The translations under genes and the position numbers were made by a program. Below the pieces are notes generated by a model. It made no database searches. It saw only the letters and a program-made list of their open reading frames with translations, and was not told the origin of the DNA. This document shows positions 1 through 11,224 of a stretch of 64,000 bases of DNA, one piece after another. Location: NCBI GenBank assembly GCA_024291935.2, contig CM044306.1, forward strand, positions 1 to 64,000. The letters are read 5' to 3'. The DNA is from Okapia johnstoni. Its lineage: Eukaryota; Chordata; Mammalia; Artiodactyla; Giraffidae. The stretch's first letter is position 1, and each line of letters starts with the position of its first letter.

Positions 1-245
1 GTGTGAGGGCTTCTCATTCAACTATTGAGCCTGTGCTCGAGAGCCTGGGAGCCACAACTGCTGAGCCCATGTGCTGCAACTACAGAAGCCCGCGCACCCC
101 GGAGCCTGTGCTCCACAACCAGAGAAGACACTGCAGTGAGAAGCCCTCACATCACAAGGAAGAGTAGCCCCCACTCACTGAAACTAGAGAAAACCCACGC
201 ACAGCAACAAAGACAGTGCAGCCCAAAAATAGATAAATGAAATAA
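1..245 (+). mobile_element. Bov-A/ART2A SINE, 3' portion
   Basis: The stretch carries the standard interior of the ruminant ART2A/Bov-A2 SINE (phrases meaning 'ctgcaactactgagcc', 'cagccaaaaatagataaatga') and ends in an A-rich tail. It is cut by the window edge on the left. The small open frame inside it is not a gene. Confidence 0.85.
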
Positions 246-342
246 GTAAAATCAACATTTAAAAAAATTAAGGTAAAATAGATAATCAACAAGGACCTAC
301 TGTATAGCACAGGCAACTACACTCAACATTTTGTAATAACTT
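246..342 (+). repeat. Old L1 3' tail, target of the BovB insertion
   Basis: The text matches the degenerate L1 3' end that recurs throughout the window (tract around 'aaggacctactgtatagca' followed by 'tgtaataacttataagggg'). It continues after the BovB, from 5865 to about 5925, where a duplicated 'agaatagatatctatat' motif is seen. Confidence 0.7.
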
Positions 343-3300
343 ATAAGGGGAAAGATGGCAGAGTAGAAGGACATGTGGTCATCTTCTCCTGCAAGAACTC
401 CAAAATTGCAACTCACTGCGAAACAACAACATCAACAGGAGAATGTTGGATCCCACCAAAAAAAAGATACCCCACGTCCAAGGGCAAAGGAGAAGCCCCA
501 GTAAGATGGTAGGAGGGGCAAAATCGCATTTAGAATCAAACCCCATGCCTGCCAGAGACACTTGGAGGGCTCAAACAAAACCTTGTGTGCACCAAGACCC
601 AGGGGCCCCACAGAGACTGACCAGACATGCCTTTGAGTGTTTGAGTGTCTCCTGCAGAGGCACGGGTCAGCAGTGGGCTGCTGCATGGACAGGGGCTCTG
701 GCTGCAGCAGACCTGGGTCAAGCAGCATGTGGCATAAGCCCTCTTGGAGGAAGTTGCCATTAGACCCATCACAGAGACACCGAGCAGATGACCCACAAAC
801 TGCAGAACAATTATACCAAAGAAATTCTCACACTGTTAAGAAAGTTCTAGGACCCACAACAGATTTCCCAACCTGGGGATCTGGCAAAGGGACTGAGAAC
901 CCTCAGGAATTAGACATTGGAGGCCAGTGGGATTTGATTACAAAACTTCCACAGGACTGGGGAAACAGGCCCTTGGAGGGCACAAACAAAACCTTGTGTG
1001 CACCAGGAGCCAGGAGAAAGGAGCAGTGTCCCCACAAGTGACTGAGTTAGACTTCCCTGTGAGAGTCCAGGAGTCTCTGGTGGAAGCATGGGTCAACACT
1101 TTGGCCTCAGGCAAAACAACAGGGAGGGAACACAGCCTCCCTCATCAACAGAAAATTGGATTAAAGATTACTGAGCATGGCCCCGCCCATCAGAACAAGA
1201 CCCAGTTTCCCCCACAGTCATTGTCTCCCATCAGGAAGCTTCCATAACTCTCTTATCCTTATTCATAAGAGGGCAGACAGAATGAAAACCACAATCACAG
1301 AAAACTAACCAAACTGATCACATGGACTACAGCCTTGTTGAACTCAGTGAAACAATGAGCCATGCTGTGTAGGGCCTCCCAAGACGATCAGGTCATGGTG
1401 GAGAGTTCTGACATAACATGGTCCACTGGAGAAGGGACCACTTCAGTATTGGCAAACCACTTCAGTATTCTTGCCTTGAGAACCCCATGAACAGTATGAA
1501 AAGGCAAAAAGATATGACACTGAGAGATGAACTCCCCAGGTCAGTCAGTGCCCAATATGCTACTGGAGAAGAGTGGAGAAATAACTCCAGAAAGAATGAA
1601 GAGATGGAGCAAAAGTGAAAATAGTGCCCAGTTGTGGATGTGACTGGTGATGGAAGTAAAGTCCGATGCCATAAAGAACAATATTGCATAGGAACCTGGA
1701 ATGTTAGGTCCGTGATCACGGGATATTGGATGTGGTCAAATAGGAGATGGCAAGAGTGAACACTGACATTTTAGGAATCAGTGAACTAAAATGGGCTGGA
1801 GTGGGTGAATTTAATTCAGATGATCATTACATCTACTGCTATGGGCAAGAATCCCTTAGAAGAAATGGAGTAGCCCTCATAGTCAACAAAAGAGTCCAAA
1901 ATGCAGTATTTGGGTGCAATCTCAAAAATGACAGAATGATCTCTCTTCATCTCCAAGGCAAACCATTCAATATCACAGTAATCCAAGTCTATGCCCCAAC
2001 CACTAATCCCAAAGAAGCTGAAGTTGAATGGTTCTATGAGGACCTACAAGACCTTCTAGAACTAATACCAAAAAAAGATGTCCTTTTCATCATAGGGGAC
2101 TGGAATGCAAAAGTAGGAAGTCAATCAGACTATACTACAAAGCTACAGTCATCAGGACAGTATGGTACTGGCCCAAAGACAGAAATATAGATCAACAGAA
2201 CAAAATAGAAAGCTCAGAGATGAATCCACACACCTATGGACACCTTATCTTTGACAAAGGAGGCAAAAATATACAGTGAGAAAAGACAATCTCTTTAACA
2301 AGTGGTGCTGGGAAAACTGGTCAACTACCTGTAAAAGAATGAAACTAGAACACTTTCTAAGACCATACACAAAAGTAAACTCAAAATGGATTAAAGATCT
2401 AAATTTAAGACCAGAAACTCTAAAACTCCTAGAGGAAAACATAGGCAGAACACTCTCTGACATAAATCACAGCAAGATCCTCTATGACACACCTCCCAGA
2501 GTAATGGAAATAAAAGCAAAAATAAACAAACAGGACCTAATTAAACTTAAAACCCTTTGCACAACGAAGGAAACTATAAGCAAGGTGAAAAGACAGAATG
2601 GGAGAAAATAATAGCAAATGAAACAACTGACAAAGAATCAATCTCCAAAATATACAAGCAGCTCATGCAGCTCAATACCAGAAAAATAAATGACCCAATC
2701 AAAAAATGGGCCAAAGAACTAAACAGACATTTCTCCAAAGAAGACATACAGATGGCTAACAAACACATGAAAAGGTGCTCAACATCACTCATTATCAGAG
2801 AAATGCAAATCAAAACCACAATGAGGTACCATTTCATGCCAGTCAGAATGGCTGCCATCAAAAGTCTACAAACAATAAATGCTGGAGAGGGTGTGGAGTA
2901 AAGGGAACCTTCTTACACTGTTGGTGGGAATGCAAACTAGTACAGCCACTATGGAGAACAGTGTGGAGATTCCTTAAAAAACTAGAAATAGAACTGCCAT
3001 ATGACCCAGCAATCCCACTGCTGGGCATACACACCAAGGAAACCAGAATTGAAAGAGACACCTGTACCCCAATGTTCATTGCAACACTGTTTACAATAGC
3101 TAGGACATGGAAGCAACCTAGATGTCCATAGGCAGATGAATGGATAAGAAAGAAAGTAGTACATATACACAATGGAATATTACTCAGCTATGAAAAAGAA
3201 CACATTTGAGTCAGTTCCAATGAAGTGGATGAAACTGGAGCCTGTCATTCAGAGTGAAGTAAGTCAGAAAGAAAAACACCAATACAGTATATTAATGCAC

Positions 3301-5864
3301 ATATATGCAATTTAGAAACATGGTAACGACGACCCTATACACAAGAGCAAAAGAGACACAGATGTAAAGAACAGACTTTTGGACTCTGTGGGAGAAGACG
3401 AGGGTGGGATGATATGACAGAATAGCACTGAAACATGTATATTACCATATGTGAAATAGATGACCAGTCCAAGTTCAATGCATGAAACAGGGCACTCAAA
3501 GCTGGTGTACTGGGACAACCCAGAGGGATGGGATGGGGAGGGAAGTGGGAGGGGGGTTTGGGACAGGGGGACACAAGTACACGGGTGTACTCCCATGGCT
3601 GACTCATGTCAACATATGGCAAAAACCACGACAATATTGTAAAGTAATCCACCTCCAGTTAAAATAAATTAATTAAATTTTTTTTTAAAAGTAGGAAGTC
3701 AAGAGATACCTGGAGTAACAGGCAAGTTTGGCCTTGGAGTACAAAATGAAGCAGGGCAAAGGTTAACAGAGTTTTGCAAAGAAAATGCACTGGTCATAGC
3801 AAACACCATCTTTCAACAACCCAAAAGAAGACTCTACACACGGACATCACAAGATGGTCAATACCAAAATCAGATTGATTATGTTCTTTGTAGCCAAAGA
3901 TAGAGAAGCTCTATACAGTCAGCAGAAAAAAGACCAGGAGCTGACTGTGGCTCATATCACGACATCCTTATTGCAAAGTTCAGACTTCAGTTGCAGAAAG
4001 TAGGGAAACCCCCTAGGCCATTCAGGTATGACCTAAATCAAATCCCTTATGATTATACAGTGGAAGTGACAAATAGATTCAAGGGATTAGATCTGATAAA
4101 CAGAGTGTCTGAAGAACTATGGACGGAGGTTCCTAACATTGTACAGGAGGCCATGATCAAAATCATCCACCAAAATGAAATGCAGAAAGGCAAAAGGGTT
4201 TTCTGAGGAGGCCTTACAAATAGCTGAGAAAAGAAGGGAAGCTAAAGGCAAAGGAGAAAAGGAAAAAGGTATACCCATCTGAAAGCAAGGTTCCAAAGAA
4301 TAGCAAGGAGATTAAGAAAAACCTCTTAAGTGAGCAATGAAAAAAAAAATAGAGAGAAACAGTAGAGTGGGAAAGACTAGAGATCTCTGTAAGAAAATTA
4401 GAGATACCAAGGGAACATTTCATGCAAAGATGGGCACAGTAAAGGACAGAAAAGGTATGGACCACTTCTGAAGCAATAGATATTAAGAAGAGGTGGCAAG
4501 AATACACAGAACTATACAAAAGAGATCTTAATGACCCAGATAACCACGATGGTGTTATCACTCACCTAGAGCCAGACATCCTGGAATGTGATGTCAAATG
4601 GGCCTTAGGAAGCATCACTATGAACAAAGCAAGTGGAGGTGATGGAATTCCAACTGAGCTATTTCAAGTCCTAAAGGATGATGCTCTTAAAATGCTGCAC
4701 TCAATATGCTAGCAAATTTGGAAAACTCAGCAGTGGCCACAGGACTGGAAAAGGTCAATTTTCATTCCAATCCCAAAGAAAGGCACTGCCAAAGACAAAG
4801 CCTCTGACTGTGTGGATCACAACAAACTGTTGGAAAATTCCCAAAAGATGGGAATACCAGACCACCTTACCTGCCTCCTGAGAAATCTGTATGAAGGTCA
4901 AGAAGCAACAGTTAGAACCAGACATGGAACAATGGAATGGTTCTAAATTGGGAAAGGAGTTTACGTCAAGGCTGTATATTGTCATCGTGCTTACTTAACT
5001 TATGTGCAGAGTACATCACGTGAAATGCCAGGCTGGATGAAGCACAAGCTGGAATCAAGATTGCCAGGAGAAACATCAATAACCTCAGATATGCAGATGA
5101 CACCACCCTTATGGCAGAAAGTGAAGCAGAACTAAAGAACCTCTTGATGAAAATGAAAGAGGAAAGTTAACACTCAACATTCAGAAAATGAAGATCATGG
5201 CATTTGGTTCCATCACTTCATGGCAAATAGATGGGGAAACAATGGAAATAGTGACAGACTTTATTTTCTTGGGTTCCAAAATCACTGCAGATGGTGATTT
5301 CAGCCATGAAATTCAAAGATGCTTGCTCTTTGGAAGAAAAGCTATGACCAACCTAGACAGCATGTTAAAAAGCAGACTTGACTTTGCCAACAAAGATCCA
5401 TCTAGTCAAAGCTATGGTTTTTCCAGTAGTCATGTATGGATGTGAGAGTTGGACTATAAAGAAAGCTGAGGGCTGAAGAACTGATGCCTTTGAATTGTGG
5501 TGTTGGAGAAGACTCTTGAGTCCCTTGAACTGCAAGGAGATCCAGCCAGTCCATCCTAAAGGAAACCAACCCTGAATATTCGTTGGAAGGACTGATGCTG
5601 AAGCTTAAGCTCCAATACTTTGGCCACCTGATGTGAAGAACTGACTCATTTGAAAAGACCCTGATGCTGGGAAAGATTGAAGGTGGGAGGAGAAGGGGAC
5701 AACAGAGGATGAGATGGTTGGATGGCATCACCGATTCAATGGACATGAATTGAGCAAGCTCTGGGAGTTAGTGATGGACAGGGAAGCCTGGCGTACTGCA
5801 GTCTATGGGATCACAAAGAGTCAGGCACCACTGAGCAACTGAACTGAACTGATAAGGGGAAAGA
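343..5864 (+). mobile_element. Near full-length BovB (RTE) LINE, interrupted by an L1
   Basis: The element runs from about 356 to 5851 and is flanked by a perfect 13-bp duplication ATAAGGGGAAAGA (343-355 and 5852-5864). The 5' region (360-1380) has the typical BovB leader. Coding relics follow in the order of the RTE family: apurinic-like endonuclease domain (1747-2124 and 3703-3960, with the ..DWNAKVGSQ motif at the split), linker, reverse transcriptase (about 4560-5110, YADD region near 5090) and C-terminal domain (5190-5820). Frames are broken by stops and indels in many places, for example in the reverse transcriptase and after position 2170 where L1 enters. It is therefore a dead copy. 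The 3' end finishes in the usual 'gaactgaactga' repeat. Confidence 0.95.
2125..3686 (+). mobile_element. 5'-truncated L1, nested inside BovB
   Basis: This is the C-terminal part of L1 ORF2 and the 3' UTR of a ruminant L1, ending in an A/T-rich tail. It splits the BovB endonuclease frame and is flanked by a perfect 16-bp duplication, AAAAGTAGGAAGTCAA, at 2109-2124 and 3687-3702. ORF2 fragments are visible at 2276-2611, 2557-2901 and 2775-3131 in different frames, so ORF2 is frameshifted. The typical end-of-ORF2 wording and the G-rich 3' UTR (3510-3570) are clear. Confidence 0.95.
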
Positions 5865-5924
5865 ATATGAAGAAGAATAGATATCTATATCTATATCAAG
5901 AATAGATATCTATATTTATACAAG

Positions 5925-6034
5925 ACTAGCCAGAATGTAAGGGATGCTGATGGTGACTGATTCTGACTCTCAGGACTTCAATCAACTGAAGCCTGGAGTC
6001 TGCCACAGCCCAAGACCCTTCATGAACATGCCTG
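5925..6034. other. Short low-copy stretch
   Basis: No gene or recognised repeat is seen between the L1 tail and the next SINE. Confidence 0.4.
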
Positions 6035-6242
6035 TAAAGTTAATGTGTTAGTCACTCACTCGTGTCTGACTCTTTGCAACCCCATGGACCACCAGGCTCC
6101 TCTGTCCATGGGCTTCTCCAGGCAAGAATACTGGAGCGGATCACCACGCCCTCCTCTGGGGATCTTCCCCACTTAGGGATTGAACCCGGGTCTTCTGCTG
6201 TGGGCAGGTTGTTTACCGTCTGAGCCACCACAGAAGCCTGAG
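6035..6242 (-). mobile_element. Bov-tA SINE
   Basis: Antisense copy. It reads from the BovB-like tail ('gtgtctgactctttgc') to the tRNA-derived head ('tgagccaccacagaagcctg'). The tRNA-like box region is degenerate, so this is not a tRNA gene. Confidence 0.9.
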
Positions 6243-6499
6243 CATGCCTGTACCCATAGATTAAAGCTTTCCCAACTTTGCAGTTTAGAGAGATATTGGT
6301 CTGGAAAGTCCATGGTGTTCTCCATAGTTCTGCAAGTAATACACTTTGCCTTCCCATGAGCTTTGGCTGGGTTGTATCTTCTGGCTCAACACCCACCAAG
6401 AGGTAAATTCACTTTCCTGGTAACATCCAGCCTGAGGACAACCCACCCACTTGAGGATCCAGGCATAAGAGGCCATCCCTGAAAACAAGCGAAGAAAAC

Positions 6500-6790
6500 C
6501 TCCAAGATGAGCCTGCGCGCTGGAGGCTTCTTGACAGACTCGCCCCCTGAGCAGCCAATCCCCGAGCGCTTGGGCGGGGCCTCAATCACGCTCCTCGGTC
6601 ACAACGCGGGTTGGTCGCTCGTGCCTGACGGTACAGGCCGGCTGCTCGCTCTTCATTCACTTCGCCTCAGCGTGGGAGGACTGGACGTCGCTGAGCTACT
6701 GGCGCTGCCTGGGCCGGGGTGGGCAGTGCCTCAGGACAGCGGGGAGACTGACGGGAACGCGCCCTGGGCAACCCTCGTAAACCTTTAGCC
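6500..6790 (+). promoter_or_regulatory. CpG-rich promoter-like region upstream of the PRDM9-family pseudogene
   Basis: About 290 bp are strongly enriched in CpG compared with the flanks. They contain a CCAAT box (6555-6559) and a consensus GC box GGGCGGGGC (6572-6580) 13 bp apart. A TATA box is absent. This is the architecture common at the TATA-less promoters of KRAB-type genes. It lies about 0.9-1.2 kb upstream of the first recognised PRDM9-family coding exon, on the same strand, so it may be the ancestral promoter with a non-coding exon 1. The link is an inference. A 93-codon open frame here (6507-6788) resembles nothing I recognise and is probably chance. Confidence 0.5.
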
Positions 6791-7545
6791 TGACGGCTTC
6801 AAATTTCAGGGTGGGAGGCCCCAACTCCTATCAGCTTTGAAGAACCTGGGTCCTAACCTGAAGGGAGTTTGCGTCTCGTCAGCTTCAGGGACTACAAGTC
6901 CCCTTCACCTGCAGAAACACCGAATCCCCTAATGCTGCGACCCTCAAATACCTAGCGTAACCCCAGTTCCCCTCAGCCTGAGGCACCCTAAAAATAGCAC
7001 CCGCAGAGAGACCAAATTTCCTTAACCTCGGAGACCCTGAATGCCTCAGCCTGGGAGCTCTTAAAACTCTTCCGCCTCAAGTCCCCAACTGTCCTGCCTG
7101 TCGGAGACCTAAAGCCCCTCAATAAGAAATCCCCAATTTCGTCAGCCTCAAAGATCCCAAGTTCTCTCACCCTGCGCATTCTACATCAGCCAAAAGATCC
7201 CCAGCCCCCTCTGTCTGAGGACCCCTGTTCCTTCAGCCCGTGTGACCCAGATCTCCTCAAGCCGAGCGACTTGTCCCTTAGACATAGAACCCATGGTATG
7301 CCCAGATTTTTCTGAGTCCCCAGAGGGAGATCCTCAAAACCCTTCTTGGAGAAATATTCCCTCTCCTGCACTGGAACAGAGCCCTGATTTCAGCCTGACC
7401 CCAGTCTAGCAGTTAGGGGCTTCCAGGTCTCCTCAGGACTCCCTCCATCACCCACAGACAGATCCCTCCCAGTGCCTTTCCTCAGAGGTGCTGAATTGTA
7501 GGGGAACCAAAGAAACCAAATCTAGTTCACATCAGGCTAGTCTGT
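6780..7545. repeat. Degenerate dispersed-motif repeat (tcagcctg...acccc...)
   Basis: A short phrase of the form 'cctcagcctgagg' followed by 'gaccc' and 'aaatccc'-like words recurs irregularly, for example near 6787, 6879, 6974, 7047, 7141, 7233 and 7391. It looks like an old, strongly diverged minisatellite. No open frame is supported. Confidence 0.5.
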
Positions 7546-7690
7546 CATAGCTGGTCAGGATCTCTCCATCCCACCAATACCCTCACCCCGACTTTCCCCT
7601 CACCTTCCTGCCCTGGACACTCCACCCAAGGAAGACAGACCAGGCTCTGGACAGTGGTCTGGGCTATCTCAGCATCTTCTTCTTCCATAG

Positions 7691-8732
7691 GCACCTTGGC
7701 TTTGGCAGTCCCATGGCCATGAGGCCGAACAGGTCTCCAGAGGAGAACACTGAGGGAGATGCTGGGAGGACAGAGTAGAAGCCCACAGTGAGAGGCGGAG
7801 GTGGCAAAGCTGTGCACTAAGCCAGCTCTATAGGAAGGACACGGAGCTGGTCCCTGAAGGACCACAGACTGCTTGCCTGGGCAGCTGAGTGAACTTCTCT
7901 GTGAACGTACACAGGATGGGAATGCCTGGTCTTGTCTGAGATGGTGGGGTGGAGTGGGACAAAACAGGAGACTGGCATCGTCAACTGCTCTGTGTCCAGG
8001 GAGAGTTAGGAAAATGCTCAGTGTTTGTTCAGTTAAGCAGGACACAGTTGGGAAGGAAAGTCTTCATCCCTGCCTCACAGAGACCATCCAGTAGCTTCAG
8101 GCTACTCCCTGCACAAAAGGTGGAGGAGAAGGCCCAGCTCTAAGGTCTGACTTATATTAGTAAATCACTGATGAAATCTGTTATTCTCCTTAGGCCAAGG
8201 ATGCTTTCAAAGACATCTCTGTATACTTCTCCAAGGAAGAATGGGAAGAGATGGGAGAATGGGAAAAAATCTGATATAGGAATGTGAAAAGGAACTACGA
8301 AACGCTGATTGCTATAGGTAACAGGAAGTGCTGGGTGCCTGTGAGCCTGGGAAACATGAACCAGGTCTTCAGCCTCAGTGCTCACTTGGCCCTCTCTTAG
8401 GTGGCTCCATCTGCTCACAGTTGCCTTCTGTGTGGAGACTAACCTGGAGGAAATTTTTATTGTTTTGTACCAAAGGGAGGTTGACCCTGCAGTGCAGAGC
8501 TCGCCTCTTGCCTTGTTCTAGATTCTCCCAGCCCATCCTACTGATTTCCCTGACTTTGTGACACTTTCCATTGCTTCTGTGCTTTGTTCCTCCTTCTTAG
8601 AACAAATATTTTGCTTCTTTCCAGGTTTCAGAGCCACTCGACCAGCTTTCATGCATCACCGCAGGCAGGTCATCAAACCCCAGGTAGATGACAGTGAGGA
8701 TTCTGATGAAGAATGGACACCAAGGCAGCAAG
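7691..8732 (+). pseudogene. PRDM9: PRDM9/PRDM7-family pseudogene, 5' three exons only
   Basis: PRDM9 is the meiotic histone H3K4/K36 methyltransferase that positions recombination hotspots; its family order is KRAB, SSXRD, PR/SET, zinc fingers. Three exons are readable here. Exon A (7691-7787) follows an acceptor ...TTCCATAG, has in-frame ATGs at 7713 and 7719, encodes MRPNRSPEENTEGDAGRTE, then TAG (7776-7778), and ends at donor GTGAGA. Exon B (8194-8317) follows acceptor TTAG and encodes the KRAB box (AKDAFKDISVYFSKEEW...), with TGA at 8272-8274, donor GTAAC. Exon C (8625-8732) follows acceptor CCAG and encodes [14 protein letters not shown]... [14 protein letters not shown], donor GTGAGG. 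Splice phases agree (0, then 1). The stops replace a Trp (TGG) and an Arg (CGA, a CpG transition) expected from the family. The PR/SET and zinc-finger exons are not present downstream. Introns are kept, so it is a duplicated, not a processed, copy. The PRDM9 and PRDM7 paralogues cannot be told apart from this piece. Confidence 0.93.
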
Positions 8733-9391
8733 GTGAGGGGCCAGGAGGATTTGGAGGTGTCTTCCTGAAACCACCCTGGGCTTAGGTCTCAACTGCATCT
8801 CAGCCATTAGCAAAGAAAACATAATTTTCAGCATTCTGAAGTGGTTGTGGCCGAATATTGACATAAACCTGAATGAAGATGAATGTATAGGTTTTCCAGT
8901 GTAATTCTCAAAAGTTTTATGTTTGAAATTTATCATTCTTTTTAAAAAGAATTAAAGAATCCTTAGACTATAAATTCACCAAAGAGATTTACTACTAATC
9001 TCATAATAATTCAGTTACTGGATTAAATCTCTTAGAAGAGGAAATGATTAACATATTATGTGAAGATACATTATTTATGTATGTATATAAAACAACACCA
9101 CATGATCTTCTTACCCTAAGGTGAAACTAATTCTTTGTTTGGATTCTGGGAAAGGGTTTAAGAGAGCTGTTTACTCTCCCTGACCTTTCCCCCATTTCCC
9201 TGACCAGAGACAGCGTCAGGGAAATAAAACGAAGCGCACTCGTTACAAAATAGAAGCGAGCAGCTCACTTCCTCTTCTGCTGCTCAGAGACATAGAAGAG
9301 CTAATCAGCCTGGACCGGAGAGAACAACTTACATAGGTCTATGATTCGCCATCTATGGATTTCTGTTCTCCCAGATTGTTGAAATTTATTC
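8733..9391. other. Intronic or intergenic DNA after the pseudogene
   Basis: No further PRDM9-family exon could be read here. The words KPPW at 8768-8779 resemble the start of the next family exon, but the frame ends at once (TAG at 8783-8785) and no acceptor of good quality precedes it. The rest is A/T-rich. Confidence 0.5.
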
Positions 9392-9612
9392 GTTTAGTTT
9401 TGACTGCACTGGGTCTTCGCTGCTGTGCACGGGCTTTCTCTGGTTGCAGTGAGTCACTTCTCGTTGCAGAGCACATGCAGGCTCAGTAGTTTGTGACACA
9501 CAGGCTTAGCGGCCCTGCAGAAAGTGGAATCTTCCTGGACCAGCGATCGAACCTGTGTCCTGTGCGTCGGCAGGCAGAGTCTCATCCACGGTGCCACCAG
9601 GGAAGTCCTTCT
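9392..9612 (-). mobile_element. Bov-A2/ART2A SINE
   Basis: Antisense ART2A: it ends on the right with 'ggtgccaccagggaagtcc', the complement of the tRNA-like head, and contains the usual interior. It sits between the PRDM9-family block and old L1 DNA. Confidence 0.88.
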
Positions 9613-9639
9613 GTTTCCTTAGGTTATTAAAACTAGTGA

Positions 9640-10466
9640 AAGGGACATGAAAACCAAACATTTGGTTGTCTGCGAAGGTTTTGACATGAAGAGAGATTCT
9701 TCATAGGGAGTACATACGCCACCGTTCACCATACCTCTGCACATCTTTATTTACCTTCTTAACAATTTCTGAGTGTATGGTACACTCTTGCTAACTATGT
9801 ACACATTAGTGTTAGTGGCCATAGTGTTAATAACTCAGTCATGTCCGACTCTTTGCATATGGACTGTAGCCCGCCAGGCCCCTCTGTCCATGGGATTCTC
9901 CAGGCAAGAATTCTGGAATGGGTTGCCATTTCCTGCTCCAGGTACTCTTCCCATCTCAGGGATAGAACATGCATCTGTTGCGTCTCCTGCATTGCAGGCA
10001 GATTCTTTACCGCTGCAGGCAGATTCTTTACCGCTGAGCCACTGGGGATATATATGCATACTGCTGTACAACAAACCTGTAGAAATGTTCCATTTTGCAT
10101 GACTGAAGCCCTAACCCACTGAGCAACAATTCTCCAAATCCTTCGTCCTCGTAGCACTTGGCAATCACGATTATATTTTCTGTTTCCATGGATTTGATTA
10201 ATTTAGATACCTCATAGAAGTGGAATCAGGCAATATTTGTCTTTTTGATTGGTTCATTTCACTTAGCATAATATCATCAAAGTCCATCAAAGATGTAGCA
10301 TATGACAGCATATGTTTTTAAGGCTTAAAAACATTCCATTGTGTGCATGTGTATATAGTAGGTATAAGATATATATTATATATAATCTTTACCTGTTTAT
10401 CCACCAATGAACATTTAGATTGCTTCCACATCTTGCCAAGTGGGAATAATGCTTCAATGACCATAG
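9640..10466 (-). repeat. Old L1 fragment, antisense, cut by the telomeric tract
   Basis: The recognisable part (10200-10465) is the antisense L1 ORF2 end, with phrases such as 'tcatttcacttagcataat' and 'tttatccaccaatgaacat'. It stops in mid-element at about 10466, where telomeric repeats begin, and does not resume after them. A Bov-tA SINE interrupts it at about 9825-10055. Confidence 0.75.
9825..10055 (-). mobile_element. Bov-tA SINE with a 21-bp internal duplication
   Basis: Antisense Bov-tA. The segment GCAGGCAGATTCTTTACCGCT occurs twice in tandem starting at 9994 and 10015 (period 21), a private duplication of the promoter-proximal head. Confidence 0.9.
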
Positions 10467-11173
10467 ATAACCCTAACCCCTAACCCTAATCCTAACCCTA
10501 AACCCGACACCCTAACACTAACCCGACACCCTAACACTAACTCTAACCCAGCACCCTAACCCTAACCCGACACCCTAACCCTAACCGTAAAACCCTAACC
10601 CTAACCCTAAATCCCTAACCCTGACTCTAACCCTAAAACCCTAAAACCCTAACCCCTAACCAAAACCCTAAAACCCTAAAACCCTAAAACCCTAACCCTA
10701 ACCATAAAACCCTAACCCTAAAACCCTAACCCTAACACTAACCCCTAGCCCCTAACCCCTAACCCTAACCCCTAACCCTGACCCTAAACCCTAAACCCTG
10801 ACCTTGACACTAACCCTAACAACAACCCTAACCCTAACCCTAACAACCCTAACCCTAACAACTCTAACTCTAACCTTAACAACAACCCTAACCCTAACAA
10901 CCCTAACCCTAACAACCCTAACCCTAACCCTGACCCTGACCCTAACCCTAACAACCCTAACCCTCACCTTCACCCTAACCCTCATCTAACCCTCACCCTC
11001 ACCCTCTAACCCTAACCCTCTAACCCAAACCTGAACCCTAACCCTAACCCATCTAACCCTAACCCTAACCCTACCCTCACCCTAACCTTAACCCTCACCC
11101 TATCCTTGAATCCCGATACCCCGGAACCCAAGACTATAACCCTAACCAATGTTGTACCTGTAACCCTAACCAT
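10467..11173. repeat. Interstitial telomeric repeat tract (CCCTAA on the + strand)
   Basis: About 700 bp of CCCTAA-type repeats with many variants: CCCTAAAA, CCCTAACA, CCCTCA, and an interspersed 'cccgacaccctaac' form near 10505-10575. Purity is highest around 10560-10960. Beyond 11098 only isolated CCCTAACC words remain, up to 11173. The G-rich strand is the minus strand and its 3' end points to lower coordinates. Val/Arg or Thr/Leu open frames here are just translations of the repeat. Confidence 0.97.
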
Positions 11174-11224
11174 GCCTGAATCAGCCGACTGTACACTGAC
11201 AGCTTGCAAAGGTTTCCATATTGA

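Noticed and set aside
8757..8785. Next PRDM9-family exon starting with KPPW
   Set aside because: Only four residues match, no good acceptor is 5' of it, and a stop follows at once, just 25 bp beyond the previous donor.
9825..10055. tRNA gene
   Set aside because: The tRNA-like part belongs to a Bov-tA SINE head and cannot fold as an intact tRNA; the same holds for the other SINEs.
10791..11209. Open frames rich in Val/Arg or Thr/Leu on both strands
   Set aside because: They are six-base telomeric repeats translated in frame, not proteins.
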